Assembly (NCBI RefSeq): GCF_036323735.1
Contig: NC_086019.1
Span: 235,193,602 to 235,257,601 of the forward strand
Origin: Rattus norvegicus
Taxonomy: Eukaryota; Chordata; Mammalia; Rodentia; Muridae
Reading direction: 5' to 3'
DNA: 64,000 nt
Part shown: piece after piece, positions 55,007-64,000 of the stretch
Numbering within the stretch: position 1 is the first letter of the stretch
Layout of the letters: the number at the start of each line of letters is the position of its first letter
Program-made: the position numbers and the translations under genes
Notes under the pieces: generated by a model
What the model saw: only the letters and a program-made list of their open reading frames with translations
Databases searched by the model: none
Told to the model about the DNA's origin: nothing

Positions 55007-55293
55007 ATATACATTTTTAAAAGGAACATTTCATCTATCATCTGAGTTTTCTTCTTCAACGACATTTACACAGATGCCTATCATGTCAGACACAATTTTT
55101 ACAACTGGTTTTTATTTTGCTCTGCTGTCTGAAGGTCTTTCACCAGAGGACAAGCCGATCAGACTCACTATAAAGCTAGTCAGCCAAATAATTATAGACA
55201 ATTTAATTAGCCAATGGAACAATCAAACAAAATCACAGTTATTTGATAGTAATTTACTGTATATGTTTTTTTTTTCTGTTTGCTTGGCTTTAT
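55007..55293. other. AT-rich unique sequence, homeodomain-site-like motifs
   Basis: 55190-55235 carries AAATAATTATAGA, TTTAATTAGCC and a CCAAT. No gene recognised. Confidence 0.4.
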
Positions 55294-55302
55294 CTAAACT
55301 GT
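55294..55302. repeat. Target-site duplication, left copy, ID element
   Basis: CTAAACTGT, repeated at 55407-55415. Confidence 0.85.
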
Positions 55303-55406
55303 ATTTTTTTTTTTTTTTTGGTTCTTTTTCTCGGAGCTGGGGACCGAACCCAGGGCCTTGCGCTTCCTAGGTAAGCGCTCTACCACTGAGCTAAATCCCC
55401 AGCCCC
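55303..55406 (-). mobile_element. ID (BC1-related) SINE, antisense, young
   Basis: Nearly identical to the ID at 47515-47617: sense head GGGGCTGGGGATTTAGCTCA, intact A and B boxes, A-rich tail. A 9-bp target-site duplication flanks it. Its plus strand also has a polypyrimidine-AG and a GTAAGC, bracketing 55337-55370. Confidence 0.95.
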
Positions 55407-55415
55407 CTAAACTGT
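55407..55415. repeat. Target-site duplication, right copy, ID element
   Basis: CTAAACTGT, the partner of 55294-55302. Confidence 0.85.
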
Positions 55416-55437
55416 CTCTTAATCGTCCAACAATACC

Positions 55438-55620
55438 ACCCTCCTCCTCCTCCTCCCCCCTCCTCCTCTTCTCCTTCTCCTCCTCCTCTTCTCCCTCCTC
55501 CTCCTCTTCTTCCTCCTCTTCTCTTTCTCCTCTTCCTCCTCTTCCTCCTCCTCTTCTCCTTCTCCTCCTCCTTCTCCCCCTCCTCCTCCTCCTCCTTCAC
55601 CTCCTCCACCTCCTTCTTCC
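55438..55620 (+). repeat. (CCT/CTT)n polypyrimidine tract
   Basis: About 180 bp of almost pure C/T with TCC and TCT triplets; the only purines are two A residues near the right end. Long Pro/Ser/Leu or Glu/Lys/Arg frames across it are by-products. Confidence 0.97.
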
Positions 55621-56927
55621 TAGACTGCACTGAACACTTCCACACTCTGTCTGTCCTTTAATTTATTCACTCAACAAATAGGGTTTTGGACTCAGAGTCA
55701 CTGAGGACCCAGCAATGAGTCAGTGTGATCCTTGCCCTTATGCTCCCCTAGCTAAGGTGAAGGTTGAGCTGGGAATGGCATTGCTTTCTTGAAAAGGCTA
55801 AGTGTGGATGACAGGGAAGAATAGGAAGGCAGTGTGGTCCTTAGGTCTGGTGGGACTGGCCCAGCCAGGAGAATCTTACTTCCAGGAACTGTTAATTACT
55901 CTCATGGTTCAAACAGCCTTTGAAAATGTTACTGAATCAATGAATTTATATTTGTTAAATCTAAGAGAGTGAGTGATAATAAAATAATTTAAATTCAAGT
56001 GGTATGCAGTTTAATATGCTTACATTTTAATGTTCTTTTCCAGCTATCTTAATATTCTGGGAGATAATTGTTTTGTTTTGTTTTTTAAAAAAAGCATGTG
56101 CTTTTAGCTGGCCATGGTGGTGCCTAACTGTGGGTTTTATGCAGGAGGAACTTTGGGGTCCAGGAGTCAAGGGCCATCTGGTATCTTAGGAAACTACTCC
56201 TTACTTGTCTTGGGCTCTGACTGGAATTAGTGGCACTCTATCAGATCCTATTTTCATTTTCAATTCTGATGCTTGTTCATCACAGGCTTCATTCACTAAT
56301 TTTGGTTCATCGGCAAAGTTTTATTTAAATGTGTTATGTTGATGCGCCATCTTCCAACAGTGCCTTACATTTTACCTCCAGTGTGAATCCTTCCACACCT
56401 CTCCCCCTTCTAAGGCAAGAAAATGACATATCTGAGAAAATGGAGGCAAATTCAACATTGATTATCTGAGTTGATAAGAAAACCAAGAGCTATCTAAACC
56501 AAATAGCAAAAGGGATGGACGGGAGGCAGTGAGAGTAGCATCTATGGTCAGGGACCGGGAGAGTTTGATAAGAACCACATGTCCAAGGACGCTCTCTAGC
56601 AGAAGTGCACTCTCCATTCATGATGGCTCCCGAGAGTGACCTCTTCTTCAGGGATTCTGTACAGAGCATTTCACACAGGGCAGACGCTCCCTTCCTCTTC
56701 CTCATGTTTGTCGCAACTCTTTATTGTGATCTCTTGGCTGACACTGACTAATTCACTCATTTAATTGTTTCTCTGATCATGTAATAAGCACAGTAGATGC
56801 TCAGCAAATACTTGTCAAAGGACTAACCCATCGGTGATTGTTTATATTGCCCTAGGGAGAACCTGCAATAATTAAGCATTTGAAGAATTAAGCGTTGAAG
56901 AATTTGAATCTTCTTCCTATGAGATAC
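55621..56927. other. Unique sequence, no gene seen
   Basis: A short B1-like head, AGCTGGCCATGGTGGTGCCT, occurs at 56107-56126 and then diverges. Confidence 0.45.
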
Positions 56928-56963
56928 ATATATATATACACACATATATGTATATGGATATGT

Positions 56964-57007
<44 letters not shown>
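56928..57007 (+). repeat. (TA)n microsatellite
   Basis: Imperfect TA/CA/TG alternation followed by about 20 uninterrupted TA units (56968-57007). Self-complementary and cruciform-prone. Confidence 0.93.
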
Positions 57008-57010
<3 letters not shown>

Positions 57011-58213
57011 GTTAGGGCACTCATTTATCCATCAAACATGGCACAAATGAGTTCTCAGGGCCCTTCCAGTGACATGATTAACCACCCTTTCTGAGAAGAG
57101 TTTTATATATGTTACTGCTAATAGCAAGAGAACTTCTCTTGGGGCCATTTTCCCTTTTATGTGATCACACTGATATTTTAGAGTAAATGAAATTACTGCA
57201 TCCCAGATGGGAAGTTCTTTTGAATTTATGAAGCACAGAGATTGCTATAAGGACTCTAAAGTTGAGGAAGGTCTCTTATCCAATCATCAGTGGATAATTT
57301 TGGTTATTATCACCCTCCTTACAAAAGTTCCTCTGTGGTTACCAAAGTCCAAAATTTGACATTAGTGTTGCCCTTGACAACTGCATCCGGACAGCTTCTG
57401 AGGGAAATACTCTGGCTATAGTGAAAAGATAATTACAATTGTAAAAAAAAAAAATCTTAATATGTCTGAGGGTGATTTTATTAGATTTCCTTTTGTGGCA
57501 CTCTCTTGATCCATTCCACTAGAAATTACTATTATTATTCATTATTATTGTCATTACTATTATTTTAGACCAGGGCTCTGCAGTAAAGATTCTTAGAGAC
57601 TAGATCAATCCCGCACATTCACTTTCTGTTCCACCTTTATCCTTCAATGCCGAAGGTAGAGCGTATCTACCTGCTTAGGCCGTGTGTTAGCCACATCCAG
57701 GCTTCTCAAATACAATTGTTAATGTGTTTAGGCTGCTGCTTCCCAATCCATTCTGATTCAGAGCTGGCTATAATGGCAGTCTGAGCAGAATACGGTGTGT
57801 AGGAGAGAAGTGCTTCGTGCAGAGGTAAGACGGAATTGACTTTGCGGGAGAAAGAATTGCCAACTCCAAGCAGGGAAGCTGGGGTCATTCCTGTGTACTT
57901 GATTGAACTGCTGCCTGTATTTCAGAAAAGCTGGGGCCCCTCGATTGGGAGGAACTGGGGCAAAGCCTTTGTGTACTGCCCTGTGCTGGTGCCAGCACTT
58001 TTCGGCAAGGCCTTGCTTGTGAGGCCACGCCAGACTCACGGTGGGGCTGCCAGCAGGGGAGGAAGACACTGTCTTGGTCTCTGGAGTCCTCTTTCCATAC
58101 CTGGGGTCTCCATATATGATAGGGAAGATGATTTGAATGCAGCCACTGCGACTATCATAGTAACTGACACATAGTACCCAAAGCCTGATGTTGCTGCTAC
58201 TGCTGCTGGTAGT

Positions 58214-58215
<2 letters not shown>
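57008..58215. other. Unique sequence, no gene seen
   Basis: ATT-rich patch at 57526-57564. No exon recognised. Confidence 0.5.

Positions 58216-58254
<39 letters not shown>
58216..58254 (+). repeat. (TG)n microsatellite
   Basis: About 19 TG units. Confidence 0.97.
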
Positions 58255-58255
<1 letters not shown>

Positions 58256-58529
58256 TGTTGGAGGTGGAGACCATCTAATGTGCTGCTTCCTTGGAGATGA
58301 CTGTGGCTGATTGACTGTGCTCCCAGCCAGCAAGAAGAGTAGAGCAGGGACCTTGAGGTAAGAGAGGAGGTTCCTTCTGCTTCCACTCCATAACTAAACA
58401 AAGTGCTGGACTGTCCTTCCTTCAAACTTGCAATTTATTAGATTAACAGAGAAAAACTGAAATAATATTAAAGGAAACTATACTTCTAATGTATATTCCT
58501 CCCACACTAGCATGAAAAACGCCTATGGC

Positions 58530-58858
58530 TAATATGATGTTGGGGTTAATAGTCAACTTGGCAAAGTGTCCAGTCACCTGGATGGTGGGCCTCTGGGCAC
58601 ACATGTGGGGAACTATCTTTCGTACATTTATTGATATGGGAAGACCCATGTTGTAGGCAGGGCCTAGGCTGTAGAACTGGAAAAGGCAGAACTGTGTGAG
58701 CCTTCATGGCTCTCTTGTTCTACCTCAGAATGAGAAGACAGATACGTCTAGAGTTCCTGACTGTGAGTTCCCCAAATGGTGCCCTGGAACCTGGAACTGT
58801 GAGCTAAACTATCCTAAGTTGAATTTTATCACAGCAACAGGAAAAGAAACTAAGGTAT
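58530..58858 (+). mobile_element. Rodent interspersed repeat, diverged
   Basis: GGGGTTAATAGTCAACTTGG, GATATGGGAAGACCCATGTT, GGAACTGTGAGCTAAACTAT and TTTATCACAGCAACAGGAAA followed by AGAAACTAAGGTA are the skeleton of a common murid repeat related to that at 51176-51577 in opposite orientation. Confidence 0.6.
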
Positions 58859-59066
58859 CCAAGAGCCCCTAAAACAATCCCTAATCCCTACAACAAATTC
58901 GCCAAGTTGGCTGGAAGACCCATATAGCCTGTAAAGGCATCCCCACCAGGCATTTTAAGAAAGACAGCAAATGAGTATGAGGGCAAAGGGAGCCTAGTAG
59001 ATCCTTCCAGGGAAAGTGACCAGGTCCTGTCCAGCTAGCCAAGCAGAGGAGCAATCCCACAGCAAG

Positions 59067-59260
59067 GAAGGTCTGGAGAGATGGCTCAGTGAAAAGAGTA
59101 CCGACTGTTCTTCCAGAGGACCCAGGTTCGGGTCCCAGCACCCACATGGCAGTTCACAACCATTTGTAAATCCACTTCCTGGGGATTGAGGCCACTGCAC
59201 ACAGTGGTGCACATACATGCAGGCAAAACACCCGGAATGTATAAATAACAATTTATTCTT
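59067..59260 (+). mobile_element. B3-type SINE
   Basis: TCTGGAGAGATGGCTCAGTG (A-box region), an intact B box (GGTTCGGGTCC), CAGCACCCACATGGCAGTTC and ACATGCAGGCAAAACACCCG in order, then an A-rich tail. Confidence 0.88.
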
Positions 59261-61680
59261 TTTAAAAAATGAAAAGAGAAAGAAAGGGAGTTGGTGTTTC
59301 TGCCATGTGACATTTGCTGACCCACCACTGTGGAAGAGTGACCGCTCCCCTTCATCGCCAATGGGAGCGCATCATACCAATTCTGCTCCTTCTGTGCACA
59401 CTACGGGGAGATGGCTTTCCCTTCGGGGTCTATAGGCCAGCCGAGCCATAGGAAACCAAACAGATTCCCATCTCATTTGTATCCGATTAAAGACTGTATA
59501 CCAGTACCCAGCCACGTGAAATTGGATGGGAGAAGGCTGTGGGCAGAAAGGTTTAGTGGGGAGCAGGGAGATGGAGAAGAGACAAGGGTCAAACAAATCC
59601 AAGCATGTATGTATAACAGGGCCATGAAGAAGTCTGTGATGCTGTAGATGCTAATTCAAAAGGCCAGATGCAAGAAACAAGACAGGCTTAGAGGTGACCT
59701 CCTTTGGGATGGTCTTTATCTGAAAAGGAAGTGGGTAACGACAAAACCTTAACACTGGCTGGAATCAGGCTGTGCATATTTGCACACAGATATATGTTTA
59801 TTATAAGTTTTACTGGTTACAGGTGAGCAGTACGTAATTTATAAATAATGATAAAGAACAATTACAATAATATGACCTGGTCCTCACAGGATTTTTTTTC
59901 AAACAAGCCGACTGACACATGAGCGTCTTCCTACACGAATGTTCCTCGTTACGTTCGTATGCTCATGAGAAAGTTAAAAGTGACACGATGAAGCCGCGTG
60001 TCACAGCTTTCCTGGTTCGTCAAGACTATCAGTCACATTTTTCAGCTCATCCTTTTCAAACAGGGAGCCTGTTTCCTTCTGGGGCAGTTCATGAGACAGG
60101 GCCTGAAGTCCCAGAATACGTTCAAGTCTAACTTGCACTAGCAACGCCTTCGTTGTCGCCCTAAATGTGGACAACCAACAGGACAATGCATCAAACTCAG
60201 CGCAGGAGCTGATTCTCGGAGTGTAGCTCCTCTCTCTGGGGCTGACGTAAGTTTACCATGACCCTGTTGCTGAGGGCAGAACCGGGACACAAAGTGCCAC
60301 CTCTTCCCCTAGGCGTAGATGACCTGTTCCAGGTTAGGGTCGTCTGAGGGTAAGGTAGTAAAGTAATTAGGAAGTGATAAAATTTTAAGCAGAGTTTATG
60401 CTTTTCTTATGATTTATTAACTCTACATTTGAATAGTTTAACTCTTAATTGTCTCGTTCTAACTGCCAATATGCTAAATTCTTGCAACTTAAACTTAATG
60501 GCTTTTATGAGTGGCTATAAACTCTCTTTCCTTACCACTGTACATAATTTGAGTGATGGTAGCAAAGGAATACATTACAGTACACAGTGGTTTCTGCCTA
60601 ATGCCAGTCCTCTTATTTTTCTTCTTACTAACAAAATCCAGCTATACTAAGTGCATGAAACACCAAATTAATGAATGATATTTCCTCATCTGTTTATAAT
60701 AGGGTAGCCCATAAGAACATTGTTGAGTAAGACAAATTAAGGACATTAAGTGGGACTTCCATGGCATCTTCCTAAAAGTGGGTAGGAGGAAACAGATGTG
60801 TGCCTTTTGTGATCGGTTCGACCATTTGTATCTGTCAGGGTAGACTACAGTAGGCTGGGGGACAATTTAATCTCTGCATCTTCAGTCTAAACAGAAGCAG
60901 ATTCCTCGCTTTGTGTGCGTGGTGGGTTACATGGGTCACTCTGATCCGTGTGTCAGTGAGAGACACAGTGTGACAAGTCCATCCTTCAACTGTAAAATCT
61001 GGAATGCAAGGGTTCACTTGTTGTCAAGGCTGTTCTTTCTCCTCCTCTTCAGCCCAGAACAGAGCCACTTCATATCCACAAAGACCATTAGTTCAAATTA
61101 TTCAAATAGTTCTATTAATTGAAGGGTGGACTAGGACCCTACCTTCGCTATGTGGGGAAAACAAACATCTGATTTGTGTAAGAGCATTATTTTTAGATTT
61201 CTCTCATAATCAAATGCAATTCCTAAGGGACAAATGGACAATACATTTTGTAAGTGTGCTATGTAGAGTCAATGGAAATTCTATATACACAAAGGCAATA
61301 AGTGGAACCAACTTGAAGGCTGTGGAATAAACTGACCCCGTATTATAACATGCAGCACAGACCTTGTGTACAGGTGGCCCTCCGAATCCATGGGACCCCA
61401 CTCTGTGGACCCAATTAGATTGAAAACTTGCAGCTGTGTTGAATGTGTTGCATACTTTTCCTGGCATTGCTTCCCAAACAATGCAGTTTAAGGTGATTTT
61501 TTTGAATGTTTTTGTATTACTTATTATGAATAATATAGAGATGGTTTAGAAGCCTATACAGGAGCATGCCAAGGCTTTCCAAGGGCTTTGAGCATCACGG
61601 ACTTAGGCATCTGTGGAGTTGCTAGAATCATTGTTGTGTATACTTAGAGATCACCAAGCTTTAAAAGAAGAGGGAGGCTT
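59261..61680. other. Unique sequence, no gene seen
   Basis: No exon or repeat recognised. 60370-60660 is AT-rich and non-repetitive, a possible conserved non-coding segment. Confidence 0.45.
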
Positions 61681-61795
61681 AGCTGGCCGTGGTGGCACTC
61701 CTGCAATGCCAGCATTTGGGAGAACAGGACAAGAGGACTGCCTTTAGTTCAAAGCTAGCCTGTACTACACAGCAAGTAAAGACAATCAACGAAAA
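61681..61795 (+). mobile_element. B1 SINE, diverged
   Basis: AGCTGGCCGTGGTGGCACTC, CAATGCCAGCATTTGGGAGA and GTTCAAAGCTAGCCTGTACT mark an old B1. Confidence 0.75.
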
Positions 61796-62227
61796 ATAAA
61801 GAAACGTATGAGCCTCACCATTTCTAGATAAAAATTAGTTTTAAACCCTCAAGTGTTTTTCTCTTCTGCCTTCCTGATGATAAAAACATTTACCCTAATC
61901 TGTCCGGTGCATCCATCGTGAGAGGAGATTAGAAATTGAAGCAGAGGTAATATTCAGTTCTTGACAATCAGAATACACGTGTGCCCCACCAGTCAGGTTA
62001 CTTTTTCTTGAGATAGGATTTTCTAAGTCTGGTGAGCTCCTTTGGCATATCAACTGCCATGCTTGCCTGTAAGGCTGACCTGAGGTTAAAAAACACAAAA
62101 AGATGCTGTGGGATTAATAGAAAACCCATCCATCTCACTCCTGAAACTATGAGGAAGAGGAAGAAGGAAAGGAGATCAGAGTTTATACCTAGACAGGAGT
62201 GTTCTGGCTTTGCCCTCCTTGGGACTA
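61796..62227. other. Unique sequence, no gene seen
   Basis: Left flank of the minisatellite. Nothing recognised. Confidence 0.5.
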
Positions 62228-62527
62228 GTTTAAGGGCACACAGGAAGCTCACAGGAAGCATGTAGGAAGTACATAGGAAGCAAGCAGGAAGTGTTCAGGA
62301 AGCATGCAGGAAGGACGCAGAAAGTACACAGGAAGTATGCAGGAAGCATGCAGGAAACATGCAAAAAGCACATAGGAAGTATGGAGAAAGCATGTAGGAA
62401 GTAAGTGGGATGCAAGCAGGAAGTGTTCAGGAAGCATGGGGAAAGCTCGCAGAAAGATGCAGGAAACATGCAGAAAGCACACAAAGTATGCAGGAAACAT
62501 ACAGGAAACATCCAGGAAGTACGCAGA
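62228..62527 (+). repeat. 11-bp-unit minisatellite (CAGGAAGCATG)n
   Basis: About 27 units of consensus CAGGAAGCATG with internal variants (CAGGAAACATG, TAGGAAGTATG, CAGAAAGCACA). A longer block starting CAAGCAGGAAGTGTTCAGGA occurs at 62281 and again at 62413, exactly 132 bp (12 units) apart. Since 11 is not a multiple of 3, open frames across it read through all phases in turn and give Cys/Leu/Ser/Phe-rich minus-strand peptides; these are not genes. Confidence 0.93.
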
Positions 62528-63189
62528 GGCACGCTTCACAAACGATGCATTTCTGAAGATAAAAAGGTTATGCCCCTGCAGCTTAGCACTGTCAGCACTG
62601 TCCTTGACTCTTACCCTAGACAGGCAGCTGTTGAGTGACAACCTCTGGGCAGTCCACGGGTCAGCCTGGCAAAGGGAACTGCTGAGGTAAGGGACAGGAA
62701 AGTGACAGCTAGAGACTGAGTGGGACCTGAGACCTGGGAAGCTGAGGCAAGAAGGCAAGGCACAAGCAGCATAGGAGCATCCATGGGGTTAAAATAATGG
62801 ATCTAATGAAACCTCCCTCGTAGAAGACAGTAGGGAAAAGATTGTACGAACAGCCCTAGAAGCACATCCCTGAGTTTTCTGGCCAGGCAGCCCAGCATCA
62901 TCCTTCCCCAAAGATGACTCTCATGCCCCTAAACACAAAAATGGCATCTGAAATAGGAGAGCTAGGGGAAAGTCGCTTCTGAGGCCAGATACATTTCATC
63001 CAGAAAGACTCCAGGAGAGCATTTCAATTGTAGAGATATATTTAATCGGGAACAGATTATACAGTTAATCTATGTTCCTCCTATCTGGCTGGCATATACT
63101 ACATTGTGATTTTATTTTTTCAGGAGAGTGTAGGTTATAGCAGAGTCAAAGAACCAATCAATGTTCTGTGTAGTGATATTAAATTTTGT
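62528..63189. other. Unique sequence, no gene seen
   Basis: No exon recognised. Confidence 0.5.
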
Positions 63190-63830
63190 GCACTCACTAT
63201 GGAATATTTCTGCCAGCCCCTCCTCCACTCCCCTTTTCGTATGTTCAGTTTTTATGATATTTTCACATACACTTTGCTTTTATAATCCTCTCCCTCTCCC
63301 TTGTTCCTCTGCATATAATCCTGCAGGTCCTCCTTGTCCCCTGAGTCCCCCCTCTTTTGCTTTCTTATTGCATATTTGACGATCGTGTCTTCCTTTATTA
63401 AGATCCCTGTCTCCCCTCTGATAGTCAATTCCTGTTCAAGTTTGATGACCTATGGCCACCCATCCCCGTTTGTATAATATGTATATTAAAACTGAGGAGA
63501 GCATATAAGAGAAAACATTGGCATTTATCTTTCTGAGTCTGGACTACATCCCTTAATATAATTTCTAGCTCCATCCATTTTCCTGCAAATGTTATGATTC
63601 TGGGTATTTTTTTTCCTTTTGCAGCTGAATAAAAATCCCAATGTGTGTGTCTACTATATTTTCTGCATTCGTTCCTTCGTTGACGGACATCGAGGCTGTT
63701 TCCTGCTACTGTGACGAGGGCTGTGGTTTCTGTGGATGAGCAAGTGTTTCTGTGGATGCTGACGTAGCATGCTGTGGGGATACGTGCCAGAGCGGCCTCG
63801 CTGGATCAGACGGCTCTGTATGCAGTGGTC
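63190..63830 (-). mobile_element. Old L1 fragment, antisense: end of ORF2 and 3'UTR
   Basis: On the plus strand TAATTTCTAGCTCCATCCAT, TTTGCAGCTGAATAAAAATC, CATTCGTTCCTTCGTTGACG and TGGATGAGCAAGTGTTTCTG align in order with L1-A 2660-2910, the last part of ORF2, but with many differences; the left part (63190-63490) is an unrelated-to-L1-A, older 3'UTR. Non-functional. Confidence 0.78.
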
Positions 63831-63883
63831 TGGGTTTTATTTTTAGACTATTTTACTTTTATTTATACGTATCTATATATAAA

Positions 63884-63922
63884 TGTGTGTGTGTGTGTGT
63901 GCGCGCGCGCGCGCGCGCGCGC
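63884..63922 (+). repeat. (TG)n(CG)n tract
   Basis: About 9 TG units followed by about 11 CG units. Confidence 0.96.
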
Positions 63923-64000
63923 ACATGTATATACATAAGTGTACTGGTGCCCCTGGAGGCCAGAATAGGACGTTAGATCTTATAGAGTTGTAAGCAGTTG
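63923..64000 (-). mobile_element. tRNA-related SINE, antisense, cut by window end
   Basis: GTACTGGTGCCCCTGGAGGC and CAGAATAGGACGTTAGATC match the tail half of a B3-type SINE read backwards; the TG/CG tract is its tail. Confidence 0.6.

Noticed and set aside
55358..55645. Frames encoding Pro/Ser/Leu or Glu/Lys/Arg repeats
   Set aside because: By-products of the polypyrimidine tract.
62249..62758. Minus-strand 169-codon open frame rich in Cys, Leu, Phe and Ser
   Set aside because: Most of it is a translation of the 11-bp minisatellite; the period of three units (33 bp) explains the repeating peptide. No domain.

Overview
This is mammalian, specifically murid rodent, nuclear DNA, most likely rat. 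The diagnosis rests on repeats: two long L1 elements with rodent-type ORF1/ORF2, near-intact ID (BC1-related) SINEs, B1, B2/B3/B4-type SINEs and long CA/TG/GA microsatellites. I recognise no host protein-coding exon, rRNA, functional tRNA, CRISPR array or prokaryotic gene. The window reads as intergenic or intronic sequence.

Layout. 1-1804: a B1 and a rodent interspersed repeat, then unique sequence. 1805-7940: L1-A, on the minus strand, flanked by a 16-bp target-site duplication, with ORF1 open and ORF2 broken by a 4-nt loss. 8082-8732: a 5'-truncated plus-strand L1 tail with its own target-site duplication and an apparent 3' transduction. 8733-30050: mostly unique sequence with microsatellites, old L1 tails, a B4 SINE, a possible solo LTR near 19.04-19.56 kb, a cluster of three B1s near 26-27 kb and an old L1 3' end near 29.4 kb. 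30051-37111: L1-B, minus strand, longer at its 5' end because it keeps a 606-bp tandem promoter monomer; ORF1 is open and ORF2 carries two single-base losses. 37112-64000: unique sequence with SINEs, relic L1 tails, two ID elements with target-site duplications (47.5 and 55.3 kb), a 180-bp polypyrimidine tract, an 11-bp-unit minisatellite at 62.2-62.5 kb and an old L1 3' fragment at the right end.

How the parts relate. L1-A and L1-B are close relatives in the same orientation, about 28.2 kb apart, so they could recombine with each other. Both keep an open ORF1 and both have lost a continuous ORF2, so neither could encode its own complete retrotransposition machinery. Three L1 copies carry non-L1 sequence between two A-tracts at the 3' end, which suggests read-through of their own polyadenylation site at the source loci. 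I found no convincing undescribed biological system. The most unusual structures are the 11-bp minisatellite with a 132-bp higher-order period, the L1 3' transductions, the 606-bp promoter monomers with a repeated sense upstream ORF, and the possible triple-CCAAT LTR promoter.
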